Part shown: positions 41,731 to 51,533 of the stretch, piece by piece
Layout: each line of letters begins with the position of its first letter
How positions within the stretch are numbered: position 1 is the stretch's first letter
Assembly: GCA_947500505.1 (NCBI GenBank)
Contig: CANMSL010000002.1
Coordinates: 372,001-436,000 of the forward strand
Length of the DNA: 64,000 bases
Direction: 5' to 3'
Source of the DNA: an uncultured Aquimarina sp.
GTDB taxonomy: Bacteria; Bacteroidota; Bacteroidia; Flavobacteriales; Flavobacteriaceae
Made by a program: the position numbers and the translations under genes
Notes under the pieces: generated by a model
What the model saw: only the letters and a program-made list of their open reading frames with translations
What the model was told of the DNA's origin: nothing
Databases searched by the model: none

Positions 41731-43598
41731 GAAAATTATTACTTTATCTTATCATTATAAGTACTGGCATTGTATTTATCACCAGACTCTTTTATTTACA
41801 AATTTACAATACGTCTTTTGCTGCGCTATCCGAAGATAATGCAATCAAAGTATTATATGATTACCCTCAACGTGGAGCGATTTATGACAGAAATGGTAAA
41901 CTTTTGGTAACCAATCAACCATCTTATGATGTAATGGTAATACCAAGAGAATTAAAACCTTTTGACACTCTAGAGTTTTGCTCTATACTTAAAATCTCAA
42001 AGAAAAGACTTGTAAAACAGTTGAATAAAGCGAGAGCTTATTCACCTCGCGTTCCCTCGGTAGTGATCCCTCAGTTAACAAAGGATGAGTACGCTTATCT
42101 ACAGGAAAAAATGCGGAAATTTGAAGGGTTTTTTATTCAGAAACGTTCTCTTCGAGACTATTATACGGTAAACGCTTCTAATGTTCTTGGATACATAGGA
42201 GAAGTAAATGATGCATTGATCAAAAAAGACCCATATTATCTATCAGGAGATCTTATCGGAATTGACGGTGTAGAAAAACAGTATGAAAAAGAGTTGAGGG
42301 GAGTAAAAGGAATAAAACGTATACAAAAAGACAAACACAACAGAGATATCGGCCCCTATAAAAATGGAAAATATGATACATTGCCCATTAATGGTAAGGA
42401 TTTAACTATAACTATTGATGAGAACCTTCAGGCTTACGGGCAAAAGTTAATGGAAAATAAAAGAGGAGGTATTGTTGTACTAGAACCGTCTAGCGGTGAA
42501 ATTTTGGCATTGGTAACCGCTCCAAGTTATAAACCGGAATTATTAGTAGGTCGAAAAAGGTCTCCGAATTTCACCAAACTATATTATGACACCATTGCCA
42601 AACCACTTTTTGACAGAGGTCTAAAAGGTCAATATTCGCCTGGCTCACCGTTTAAAACGATAAATGCATTAATTGGATTACAGGAAGGCGTAGTAACTCC
42701 TCAGGAAACCTTTTCCTGTAGAATGGGTTATTACTACGGACGAAAAAAAACACGTTTTGGATGTCATGCACATAGAAGCCCATTAAGTATGGTTCCAGGT
42801 ATTGCCAATTCTTGTAACGCATATTTTGCGAATGTATATTTAAGAATTATCAATAAATATGAAACTCCACAAGAAGGAATTGATGTTTGGAGAAAACATG
42901 TTATGAGTTTTGGTCTTGGAGATTATCTTGGTAATGATTTATCCGCCGGAGACAAAGGAAAAATACCTGACTCCAAATATTATAACCGAGTATCAGAATT
43001 CCCTAAATACAAATGGTACGCAACGAGAACTATTTCAAACTCTATTGGTCAGGGTGAAGTTCTTGCAACTCCTATTCAATTAGCCAATATGACTGCTGCA
43101 ATAGCCAACAGAGGATACTTCTATACGCCTCATATTATAAAAATGATAGATGGTCAACCCATACAGGAAGAAAGATTCACAAAACCCAAATATACAACGA
43201 TAGACAAACAATTTTTTGAACCTGTTGTAGATGGAATGAGAGAGGTTTTTGTCCAGGGAACGGCTAGTCATTTACAATCAAAAGACATTGAAATATGTGG
43301 TAAAACGGGAACTGTGGAAAACTTTGCCATTATAGACGGTGTAAAAACTCAACTTACGGATCATTCTGTATTTGTTGCGTTTGCTCCTAAGGACAACCCA
43401 AAAATAGCCATGGCTGTTTTTATCGAAAACGGATATTATGGAGCACGATATGCAGGACGAATCGCTACTTTGATGATCGAGAAACACCTAAAAGGTGAAA
43501 TCGAAAGAAAGGATCTCGAAGATTGGGTTTTGAGTCATAGCCTCGAAGAAGAATATGCTAAACCATATAGTGGTGAACCTTTTAAAATAAACCAATAA
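41727..43598 (+). CDS. mrdA: Penicillin-binding protein 2, elongasome transpeptidase
   Basis: The 623-residue class B PBP has an N-terminal helix (about 4-22), a dimerisation domain with YPQRGAIYDRNGKLLVTNQP, and a transpeptidase domain with the active Ser in GQYSPGSPFKT (S-P-F-K, about 306), the SxN motif in IANSCNAYFA (about 355) and KTG in CGKTGTVEN (about 524). It crosslinks peptidoglycan during side-wall growth together with RodA, encoded directly behind it with a one-base overlap. Confidence 0.96.
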   Translation: MRKLLLYLIIISTGIVFITRLFYLQIYNTSFAALSEDNAIKVLYDYPQRGAIYDRNGKLLVTNQPSYDVMVIPRELKPFDTLEFCSILKISKKRLVKQLNKARAYSPRVPSVVIPQLTKDEYAYLQEKMRKFEGFFIQKRSLRDYYTVNASNVLGYIGEVNDALIKKDPYYLSGDLIGIDGVEKQYEKELRGVKGIKRIQKDKHNRDIGPYKNGKYDTLPINGKDLTITIDENLQAYGQKLMENKRGGIVVLEPSSGEILALVTAPSYKPELLVGRKRSPNFTKLYYDTIAKPLFDRGLKGQYSPGSPFKTINALIGLQEGVVTPQETFSCRMGYYYGRKKTRFGCHAHRSPLSMVPGIANSCNAYFANVYLRIINKYETPQEGIDVWRKHVMSFGLGDYLGNDLSAGDKGKIPDSKYYNRVSEFPKYKWYATRTISNSIGQGEVLATPIQLANMTAAIANRGYFYTPHIIKMIDGQPIQEERFTKPKYTTIDKQFFEPVVDGMREVFVQGTASHLQSKDIEICGKTGTVENFAIIDGVKTQLTDHSVFVAFAPKDNPKIAMAVFIENGYYGARYAGRIATLMIEKHLKGEIERKDLEDWVLSHSLEEEYAKPYSGEPFKINQ

Positions 43599-44851
43599 TG
43601 GCAAGGTCAACAATTGCAGCTATAGACTGGTTAACTGTACTTTTGTTTTTATTATTGGTAGGTTTCGGATGGGGCAATATTTATTCTGCATCATACGGAG
43701 ATGAAACCTTCTCGATTACCGATTTCTCTCAGCCCTATATAAAACAACTATACTGGATTGCATTAAGTGTACTTATCATAATTATCACCCAGGCAATCGA
43801 AACTAAATTTTATGAACGATTTGCCGGTTTGATTTATATTATATCATTAGCATCTCTTTTAGGTCTATTTTTATTTGGAAAAAATGTAAACGGTGCCACA
43901 TCCTGGTATGCTTTCGGACCTGTTGGATTACAACCATCCGAATTTGCAAAAGCTGCTACTGCCCTTGCTCTCGCCAAGTTTTTAAGTGATATGCAAACCA
44001 ATATAAATTTAATCAACCATCAGTTAAGAGCTTTTCTTATCATAGCACTACCGGCACTTTTTATAATACCTCAACCGGATCCGGGCAGTGCATTAGTATA
44101 CGCGGCATTTTTCTTTCCGTTGTATCGAGAAGGTTTAGCAGCCACTTATCTGATCATAGGTGCATCTTCAGCTGCTCTTTTTATTTTAACTTTAATATTT
44201 ACACCTTTATGGGTAGTTGTAGGGATCGCGATCATTATGCTATTGATTCTTATTAAAAAAAGAAAACAAAAACCGAAATTCTCCAGATATCTACTAACAT
44301 TGATTGTAATTACGGGATTTTGCTTTTCTGTAAATTATATTTTCAATAATGTTTTTGAACAAAGACACCGAGACCGATTTAATATAGTTTTAGGAAAAGA
44401 GGTTGACTCGAAAGGTATTGGCTATAACACAAACCAAAGTCAAATTGCCATCGGAAGTGGTGGCTGGATTGGAAAAGGATGGAAAGAAGGTACTCAGACC
44501 AAAGGTGGTTTCGTTCCTGAACAGCATACCGATTATATTTTTAGCACAGTTGGAGAAGAATGGGGCTTTCTCGGTGCAACCACCGTTATCATATTGTTTA
44601 TTGGATTACTTTTACGGTTACTCTATTTGGCAGAGCGACAGAAATCTCAATTCAGTAGGGTATACGGATATAGTGTTGTTGGCATCCTATTTGTCCATTT
44701 TGCAGTAAACGTAGGAATGGTTACGGGTTTAATCCCTACGGTCGGAATACCTCTTCCGTTTTTTAGCTATGGCGGCTCCGGATTATGGGGTTTTACCTTA
44801 TTACTTTTTATTTTCATCAAGCTTGATTCTAATAGAGTTAATGAGTGGTAA
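43598..44851 (+). CDS. rodA: SEDS peptidoglycan polymerase RodA
   Basis: The 417-residue membrane protein has about ten helices and the SEDS signatures ATSWYAFGPVGLQPSEFAKA (about 100-120), IIPQPDPGSALVYAA, a large periplasmic loop with NQSQIAIGSGGWIGKGWKEG and QHTDYIFSTVGEEWGFLG, and the final PFFSYGGSGL motif. It polymerises glycan strands with PBP2. It closes the mre operon, 4 bases before the convergent endonuclease gene. Confidence 0.96.
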   Translation: MARSTIAAIDWLTVLLFLLLVGFGWGNIYSASYGDETFSITDFSQPYIKQLYWIALSVLIIIITQAIETKFYERFAGLIYIISLASLLGLFLFGKNVNGATSWYAFGPVGLQPSEFAKAATALALAKFLSDMQTNINLINHQLRAFLIIALPALFIIPQPDPGSALVYAAFFFPLYREGLAATYLIIGASSAALFILTLIFTPLWVVVGIAIIMLLILIKKRKQKPKFSRYLLTLIVITGFCFSVNYIFNNVFEQRHRDRFNIVLGKEVDSKGIGYNTNQSQIAIGSGGWIGKGWKEGTQTKGGFVPEQHTDYIFSTVGEEWGFLGATTVIILFIGLLLRLLYLAERQKSQFSRVYGYSVVGILFVHFAVNVGMVTGLIPTVGIPLPFFSYGGSGLWGFTLLLFIFIKLDSNRVNEW

Positions 44852-44855
44852 ACAC

Positions 44856-45656
44856 TTAAAATTTCCAGCTTTTGTTATCAGAAGAACTTTCGAGTCGATT
44901 CTCTATATTATCCGGTAATTTCGGAAAAAAATCGATTCCTGTTAACTTTTCAATACTATCGGCAGAAACCACAAAGCTCTCTAACGCTTTATCTGTATCC
45001 TTATTAGGAATTAAAAATGCTATCATTTTTGGATTTTTAGTGTTATCCAAAACTATTTTATAGAAGTAGTCAGGAACGGAAACCGCTTCATAACCAATCG
45101 TTTTGAGATTATCCGTCAAAACCCCACCTGTTACCACGTAGACTCCATTATATTTATTCGCCCAGTATCTGGTCTTTTGTTCTAAACGATTCCAAATACC
45201 TGCATTGAATTTGTTATTCTGAGGAGAAATATTAGAGGTCAGAAATGTTTCTTCAAATGCATCATAAGAAAACCTTCGATCTGCGGCAGGACATAAATGA
45301 CCTTTATCATATCCAGAATTTTTATAATTTCTCCAATCAGCTGAAGATGATCTCACTTTATCATCCAATTCAAAAAACGGTCTTTTATATTCATTCTTAG
45401 AAAGGTGCTCCTTTTTTAATTCATAAGCTACCCACTCTGGTTGTTCATGTTTTTCTGAATAAGACAACGAGTAATTACTATGCGTAATAATAGTACCTGT
45501 TGTAGATGTTGGAAGATAGAAAAAACTAAATTCTGTCTGATCATCATTAATTTCGGAGAAACCATTTTTTTTATTTACATCTATGTTTTTTTCTAAATAA
45601 TAAAAGCCAATTGTGACTATTAGCACCAGTAACGGATATATGTATCTTCTTTTCAA
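44856..45656 (-). CDS. DNA/RNA non-specific endonuclease (NucA family)
   Basis: The 266-residue protein has an N-terminal signal anchor (about 5-22) and a beta-beta-alpha-metal nuclease domain with the catalytic motif YDKGHLCPAADR (DRGH-type with Lys for Arg, His about 120) and the metal-binding TSNISPQNNKFN. The C-terminal part has GVYVVTGGVL and YFYKIVLD. It is probably anchored or secreted and degrades extracellular nucleic acid. It is convergent with rodA and has a -7-like element just upstream. Confidence 0.9.
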   Translation of the reverse strand: MKRRYIYPLLVLIVTIGFYYLEKNIDVNKKNGFSEINDDQTEFSFFYLPTSTTGTIITHSNYSLSYSEKHEQPEWVAYELKKEHLSKNEYKRPFFELDDKVRSSSADWRNYKNSGYDKGHLCPAADRRFSYDAFEETFLTSNISPQNNKFNAGIWNRLEQKTRYWANKYNGVYVVTGGVLTDNLKTIGYEAVSVPDYFYKIVLDNTKNPKMIAFLIPNKDTDKALESFVVSADSIEKLTGIDFFPKLPDNIENRLESSSDNKSWKF

Positions 45657-45682
45657 TCTTATTTTCTATAATATTATTGCTG

Positions 45683-45690
45683 CAAAAGTA
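45683..45690 (-). promoter_or_regulatory. Candidate -7 element of the endonuclease gene (TACTTTTG)
   Basis: On the minus strand TACTTTTG fits TAnnTTTG and would give a leader of about 23 bases. TTG triplets occur upstream but not at the ideal spacing. Confidence 0.45.
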
Positions 45691-46096
45691 TCAAAATCAA
45701 TCCACAACTTCTCATTTCTTTAATTAAGAGATTGTGGTAATTCATACACGACGTTATTTCTTGTATAGAAAAAAATACTAACTCAAGCAAACTTTAACAT
45801 AGATCTAAAAACAGCTTTTTCAAAATCCAAAAAAATTAGTAAGTACTTTATTTACATAACATTAAAATCAAGTTCAACATAAATTTCCTTTAAAATTACG
45901 GTTAAACCTTTTTTATTTTATGTAATATCCTCGTAGATAGTACGTTTTAAAATAATTACTTTAGAAGGCTTATAATTTTGAAAGATAATTTTAAAATTTC
46001 TACAACAAGGAGAAAAAACATGATATGAGTGATATGGGGCAATCAACTTATACTATCTTTATAAAGATTTAAGCAAAAAATTATCTTATAGGATTC
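45691..46096. other. Intergenic region, no feature recognised
   Basis: About 400 AT-rich bases separate two divergent genes. No ORF of note and no strong palindrome were seen. It should hold the promoter of the VKOR-fusion gene, but no clear TTG/TAnnTTTG pair was found. Confidence 0.5.
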
Positions 46097-47692
46097 ATGA
46101 AAAATAGTATCGAGAAAATTGTTGAAACCGTTTTAATCCAAAATCGGATTAGTGATTATGATAAAAAGGATTTAGAATTACAACTACAAATACATCCAAA
46201 CTATCCAAGTTTTCAGTCAATTACCGACACTTTGGACTATTTTAATATCGACAATATTGCGGTAGAAGTTCCTTTGGAAGCACTAGATCAATTACCTGAA
46301 AGTTTTGTTTCGTTGGTCAAAAAAGATAATGCTGAAGAAATTGTATCTGTTATTCATAAAAACGGCAGCATACAATTAAAGCATACAGATTTAGAGACTA
46401 AAAATTTCACATATGATCAATTTAAGGAAATATGGGTGCCTAAGGTAATTGCTGTAGAGCATAATACCGGCGGTAGCTCTGTTTTTTCCAAAGAATCTCT
46501 TATTCAGAATATTTTGTTAGGAGCTTTTTTGATAAGTTCAATCGTAGTGATGGTATTAAGACCATTCGATATTTATCAACTACTGTTTTTACTACTATCA
46601 ATTTCCGGAATTGTTTTCAGTCTTTTTGCTGTTCGTGAGAGCCTAGGTATTCAATCCAATACGATGCATCAGTTTTGTACTTCGGTTGGTAATTCTAATT
46701 GTGGAGACGTCATCAACAATAATACAGGTAAATTGTTTAAGAATTTCTCATTGGCCGATGCAAGTATCACTTTCTTTGGTATTCTTGCGATTTATCAACT
46801 TTTTTATGGATTTAACAGTGCCTTATTATTACCTATACTTATTGGAATTCCTTTTGTGGTATATTCGCTATATTCTCAGGCGTTTGTAATAAAAAAATGG
46901 TGCGCTATCTGTATAGCAATCGGTGCGATATCTATCGGTCTGATTGTCGTAGCACTACTTGGTCTTCCTTTTAGTCTATCGGTAACCTCAATCTCTGCCT
47001 TTGTCATGGTTTCAGCACTTTTTACCATCGCTTATATGAGCGTGAAAGAAAACATGATAAAAAATAAAGAATACAAAAGCGAAAATATAAAACTGAATCA
47101 CTTTAAAAGAGATCGACAAATATTTGATCATTTACTAAGTTTATCCGAAAAAATCGAAGACAACGCTTCGATCACTAACGAAATTGTTTTAGGGAATCCT
47201 AATGCTAAGTTCAAAATTATCAGCCTGACTAATCCTATGTGTGGTTACTGTAAGGGAGCTTTTGAAGCCTATACAAGAGTTTTAAGGTCAATGAAGGAAC
47301 AACTCCAGATCATCATAAGATTAAAAGTATCAACAGAAGATCTTGATAATCCGGTAACACAAGTCAGTTTGCGATTAATAGAAATATATCACACCGAAGG
47401 TTCTGAAAGTTTTGTTAATGCTTATAATGAATGGTTCAAGGACAGAACATTTAGTGCGTGGATAAAAACATACGGAGTTCCAAAGAACGACAAGCAACAT
47501 ATTGAAGTACTTAAAAAACAATCTGAATGGGCAGAAAAGAATAATTTATTTTATACACCTGCTTCTATTATGAATACATCAATTTATCCTAAAAAATATA
47601 GTTACGACGAGTTCTTTCATTTTACTAGTATGATGATCGAAAATGAAAATGAGCATACTTATGAACATGAAGAGAAACCCATAGGGGTTTAA
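46097..47692 (+). CDS. Fusion of C39-like domain, VKOR and thioredoxin-like domain
   Basis: The 531-residue protein joins three parts. Residues 1-115 resemble a degenerate C39 peptidase-like domain (LELQLQIHPNYPSFQSITDT) without a visible catalytic Cys. The middle is a vitamin K epoxide reductase unit with about five helices, the loop cysteines CTSVGNSNCGD (about 194 and 201) and the active CxxC in KWCAICIA (about 268-271). The end is a DsbA/thioredoxin-like domain with NPMCGYCKGAFE (about 381-384). Such fusions make disulphides in the periplasm, passing electrons to quinone. In other Bacteroidota they lie near peptide-export genes; none is here. Confidence 0.85.
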   Translation: MKNSIEKIVETVLIQNRISDYDKKDLELQLQIHPNYPSFQSITDTLDYFNIDNIAVEVPLEALDQLPESFVSLVKKDNAEEIVSVIHKNGSIQLKHTDLETKNFTYDQFKEIWVPKVIAVEHNTGGSSVFSKESLIQNILLGAFLISSIVVMVLRPFDIYQLLFLLLSISGIVFSLFAVRESLGIQSNTMHQFCTSVGNSNCGDVINNNTGKLFKNFSLADASITFFGILAIYQLFYGFNSALLLPILIGIPFVVYSLYSQAFVIKKWCAICIAIGAISIGLIVVALLGLPFSLSVTSISAFVMVSALFTIAYMSVKENMIKNKEYKSENIKLNHFKRDRQIFDHLLSLSEKIEDNASITNEIVLGNPNAKFKIISLTNPMCGYCKGAFEAYTRVLRSMKEQLQIIIRLKVSTEDLDNPVTQVSLRLIEIYHTEGSESFVNAYNEWFKDRTFSAWIKTYGVPKNDKQHIEVLKKQSEWAEKNNLFYTPASIMNTSIYPKKYSYDEFFHFTSMMIENENEHTYEHEEKPIGV

Positions 47693-48103
47693 ATAGATTA
47701 AAGTTAAGTCAATCGATATATTATCTAAAATTTTACAACTAAAGAGGTGTTCAGTAAATGAATAAAAAAACAACAAAATCGATTAAATGAGGTATTACGC
47801 TTCCTGGATTATATGACTGCGAATGTATCCTTATCGAACCTGACAGATATCTTGTGGTAGTATCATCTACCCTGATAGAAATCTCCAATTGGAGATTAGT
47901 TTTCTAGGCAATAAACTCGGGTTGCTTACTAATCTAAAAACGAAACTTTTCTTATAAAAAGAGAAGCTATTTAATTAAAGACGTATTAGATACTCTTTTT
48001 CTTCACACACTCAAAACTCTCCCTGAAAGCCGCATGGCATTTGGGGAGAATATTTTTCAATCAAAAAACCTGGAAATTGGATTTTTTTAGTGTTTGAAGC
48101 ATC
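47693..48103. other. Intergenic region with a possible decayed ORF
   Basis: A frame at about 47771-47860 encodes RLNEVLRFLDYMTANVSLSN and then stops; a second frame just after it reads IIYPDRNLQLEISFLGNKLG. They look like one short gene broken by a frameshift, but no family is recognised. Near 48024-48055 an imperfect hairpin (TCTCCCTGAAAGCC against GGCATTTGGGGAGA) lies after the end of the permease gene and might act as its terminator. Confidence 0.35.
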
Positions 48104-49216
48104 TCATCCTTTCACATCTAGTGCATCCCGTAATGCATTACCCATTAACATAAAAGCCATAACGAGACTCATAATTCCTAATCCTGGAATGACTGCCAGA
48201 TATGCTTTTCCGAGTATGATATAAGAGTAATGATCCTTGATCATTGCACCCCAGCTAGCCATTGGCGGCTGTGCTCCTATTCCTAGAAAGCTTAATCCGC
48301 TTTCAATCAAAATAGCTGCTGCAAAATTAGCAGCAGAAATTACAATTACCGGAGCCAGACTATTAGGTAACACGTGTTTAGTTATTATTCTAAAATGGTT
48401 ATAACCTAATGCTTTTGCGGCAGTAACATATTGCATTTGTTTGATGCTTAAAACCTGGCCTCTGACTACTCTTGCAACTTCTACCCACATCGTTAATCCT
48501 ACTGCAATAAAAACCTGCCAGAAACCTTTTCCTAAAGCCAAAGTAATGGCAATTACCAAAAGTAATGTAGGTATGGACCAAGTAACATTAATTAACCACA
48601 TAATTAATACATCGACTTTACCACCAAAATAACCTGCAATCGAACCCAAAGAGATCCCTAATAGTAACGAAATCAACACAGCTACGAAGCCAATAGAAAA
48701 TGAAATTCGAATTCCGATAAGCATTCGACTTAATAAATCTCTTCCATATTTATCGGTCCCAAGTATGAATGTTCTATTCTTTATAAATTTTTCTTCTATT
48801 TGTTGCTTTTCTAATCCGTTAGGAAAACGAGTCAATTCTATAGTTTTAGAGATTCCTTTAAGTTCTCCTTCCGTATAAGGGGTTATTTCTAAGGATGCTT
48901 CTTTGAAACGATAGGTTTCTATAGGAACCTCTGTATCCGTATTTTTTGTACCGAAAAGCAACTTATCCAAAAATGACTGGTTTGATACTGCATCCGTAGG
49001 TATGGTTAACATCTTTACTGAAAAACCTGGGCCTTTAGAGTGGATAGATACGTGCATCTGATTGGCATTCTTTGAGCCATCTGGTGCTAATACATATGCT
49101 AAAACAGCTATGAAGGCGCAAATAACAATAAACCAAAAACTCAAAACGCCCCAAAAATTTTTCTTAAATCTTTGGAGCGCTAGCTTTGATAATGAATTTG
49201 ATTTTATCTTTTGCAT
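48104..49216 (-). CDS. OppC/DppC-type ABC transporter permease
   Basis: The 370-residue protein has a first helix at about 22-45, a large periplasmic segment (about 46-165), and the BPD_transp_1 domain with five helices, including the EAA loop YVTAAKALGYNHFRIITKHV and GLSFLGIGAQPPMASWGAMI. It is the second permease subunit of peptide/nickel-type uptake systems; the extra N-terminal segment of about 70 residues is longer than usual. No OppB, ATPase or binding protein is in the window. It follows the tail-specific protease by 9 bases, so the two share a transcript. Confidence 0.9.
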   Translation of the reverse strand: MQKIKSNSLSKLALQRFKKNFWGVLSFWFIVICAFIAVLAYVLAPDGSKNANQMHVSIHSKGPGFSVKMLTIPTDAVSNQSFLDKLLFGTKNTDTEVPIETYRFKEASLEITPYTEGELKGISKTIELTRFPNGLEKQQIEEKFIKNRTFILGTDKYGRDLLSRMLIGIRISFSIGFVAVLISLLLGISLGSIAGYFGGKVDVLIMWLINVTWSIPTLLLVIAITLALGKGFWQVFIAVGLTMWVEVARVVRGQVLSIKQMQYVTAAKALGYNHFRIITKHVLPNSLAPVIVISAANFAAAILIESGLSFLGIGAQPPMASWGAMIKDHYSYIILGKAYLAVIPGLGIMSLVMAFMLMGNALRDALDVKG

Positions 49217-49225
49217 TAAAGCATA

Positions 49226-51361
49226 TTAATTCTTGAGTGTAAGAGGGTTCTTCGACCGACGTATATTGTTAATCTTCATATCCTCCAGAACGCTCAATGC
49301 CTCTTCTACATAAACATCTTTACTAAGACTCTGATGCCATCTGATTCTTTTTTCTTTAAGAATTGTATCATTTTCCATAAGATCTTTTTCATATGGTAGA
49401 GATTCAAAAGTCAGATTGGTTTTATAATCATTCAGAAGATCAAATCGTTTTGCTTGTTCCTCGTTCAACTCAATATTTTTCTTATACTCATTATAATTTA
49501 AAGAGTACTCGTTAACATCTCTCTTTTCTCGAACCCATTTAGCATTCTCTTCAATCAGTTTTAATTGCTCGTTAGAAGCCATACGAGCTTTACTTTTATT
49601 AATGGTTTGATCAAAATCAATATAACCATCCCAGATGGTATAGTCTGCAGCAGGAATCTTATCCCAAGGTAGCGGATTTTCCTGATCTTTCTCACCTATA
49701 TCAATATAACTATATCGATCTGGAACTACCACATCACTTTTCACTCCCTCTAACTGAGTAGAGCCTCCATTTACACGATAGAATTTCTGAGTGGTTAATT
49801 TTAGTGCTCCTAAGTCCCCAAAATCATTACTGCGCATCCATCGATTAAGATCCATCACATTTTGTACTGTTCCTTTCCCGTATGTTTGTTTACTTCCAAT
49901 TATAATTGCTCTTTTATAATCCTGCATTGCTGCAGCCAGAATCTCTGAAGCAGAAGCTGAAAGTTCATTAACAAGAATTACTAATGGTCCATCCCATAGT
50001 ATATTTCGATCTTTATCGCTTAGTACTTCTGGCGATTCTCCTTTTGTTCTTACCTGTACGATGGGTCCTTTATCAATAAATAAACCAGCAATATCCACTA
50101 CAGTTTGTAAAGATCCACCACCATTATCTCTAAGATCTATAACTAAACCTTCCATATCCTGTTCCTTGAGACGTATAACTTCTTGCTTCACATCCTTAGC
50201 AGCGTTACGTTGGTTATAATCCTGCATGTTAAAATAGAACTTCGGTAGGTTGATAATTCCGAAATTCTTTCCGTTCTTTTTAACGAGTGATGATTTGGCA
50301 TACGTTTCTTCTAATTCTACTACATCCCGAACTATTTCAATATTTTCGATTGTTCCGTCAACTTTTTTAACCGTAAGCGTCACCTTGGTCCCTTTAGGAC
50401 CTTTGATAAGACTCACTGCATCATCAAGTCTCATTCCTACGATACTTACAGGCTCTACCTCATCCTCTTGTTTAACCCGCATAATCAAATCTCCAACTTC
50501 TACTTTATTACCTCTCCAAGCCGGACCTCCGGAAATAATTTCTACTATTTTTACATTATCGTTCTTTTTTTGCAATCTCGCTCCTATTCCTTCTAATTTA
50601 CCAGACATTGCAATATCAAAACGATCTTTATCTTGTGGAGCGAAATAGTATGTATGAGGATCAAATTCCTCTACAATAGAGTTGATGTATATAGAAAACC
50701 AATCCTTTCTCTCTAGGTCATCAGCAAATTCAAAATATTCCTTCAATGAAGTTTCAGTTAACTCACGAGACTCTTTTTCCAGAACAACGGCAGACTTTCT
50801 TTTAAAATCTTTGTTTTTCGTTATAGAATCTATTTGCTCGTCCACCTTATCATAATAGCTGGATAACGCATTGAATTTAAGTTGCAGCCTCCAACGATTT
50901 TTCATTTCCTTTTTGTTACTAGCGTAGGACAACTTATCATAATCCGTGTTTATAGATTCTTCTTTTTCAAAGTTGAAAGGACGCTCCAATATTTCTTTAT
51001 ACAATGACCTGGCTTCTACCATTCTTTTCTGTAATCTCTCGTATGTAAGATTAAAGAAATCAATCTCTTTATCTCTGATCTGATCATCAATTAAAGTCTG
51101 AAATTTTTTAAATTCTTCAATATCACTTTTATAGAAATACCTTTTTAGAGGATCTAATGCATCTATATAATCAACAAAAACATTCTTAGAGAAATCATCA
51201 TTAATATCCTTTGCATCATAATGACCTTTACTAAGGACATAACTGATCAAATCAATCAATATACGATCTTTATCAGGGTCATTGTCAATCTTTGTTGTAA
51301 AGCTACAAGAAGCAGCTGATACAATTACGGTAAGCATCAATACCAAAAAACTCTTTTTCAT
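49226..51361 (-). CDS. prc: Tail-specific C-terminal processing protease (S41A, Prc-type)
   Basis: The 711-residue lipoprotein (VSAASC, Cys 19) has an N-terminal helical domain (about 40-220), a PDZ domain (about 240-330: GIGARLQKKNDNVKIVEIIS, GGPAWRGNKVEVGDLIMRVK), the S41 catalytic domain with Ser in NELSASASEILAAAMQDYKR and Lys in YGKGTVQNVMDL, and a C-terminal DUF3340-type tail (about 560-711). Prc-type enzymes cleave envelope proteins from their C-termini and tune peptidoglycan enzymes. Length agrees with Prc (about 680). Confidence 0.94.
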   Translation of the reverse strand: MKKSFLVLMLTVIVSAASCSFTTKIDNDPDKDRILIDLISYVLSKGHYDAKDINDDFSKNVFVDYIDALDPLKRYFYKSDIEEFKKFQTLIDDQIRDKEIDFFNLTYERLQKRMVEARSLYKEILERPFNFEKEESINTDYDKLSYASNKKEMKNRWRLQLKFNALSSYYDKVDEQIDSITKNKDFKRKSAVVLEKESRELTETSLKEYFEFADDLERKDWFSIYINSIVEEFDPHTYYFAPQDKDRFDIAMSGKLEGIGARLQKKNDNVKIVEIISGGPAWRGNKVEVGDLIMRVKQEDEVEPVSIVGMRLDDAVSLIKGPKGTKVTLTVKKVDGTIENIEIVRDVVELEETYAKSSLVKKNGKNFGIINLPKFYFNMQDYNQRNAAKDVKQEVIRLKEQDMEGLVIDLRDNGGGSLQTVVDIAGLFIDKGPIVQVRTKGESPEVLSDKDRNILWDGPLVILVNELSASASEILAAAMQDYKRAIIIGSKQTYGKGTVQNVMDLNRWMRSNDFGDLGALKLTTQKFYRVNGGSTQLEGVKSDVVVPDRYSYIDIGEKDQENPLPWDKIPAADYTIWDGYIDFDQTINKSKARMASNEQLKLIEENAKWVREKRDVNEYSLNYNEYKKNIELNEEQAKRFDLLNDYKTNLTFESLPYEKDLMENDTILKEKRIRWHQSLSKDVYVEEALSVLEDMKINNIRRSKNPLTLKN

Positions 51362-51533
51362 ATGCTCATTTTTAATTTAGGGGGTGTATACGGCAAAATA
51401 CATTAAAAATCGTGCCAATTAGAGGTAATATTACTAAATTTTTCTTAAAAGAACTAATAATAAAGGCTACTGGTTACTAATAATATTTTTAGAGTAAAAA
51501 AAATGTATTTTTACCAGTGAAAAAAATAATTCT

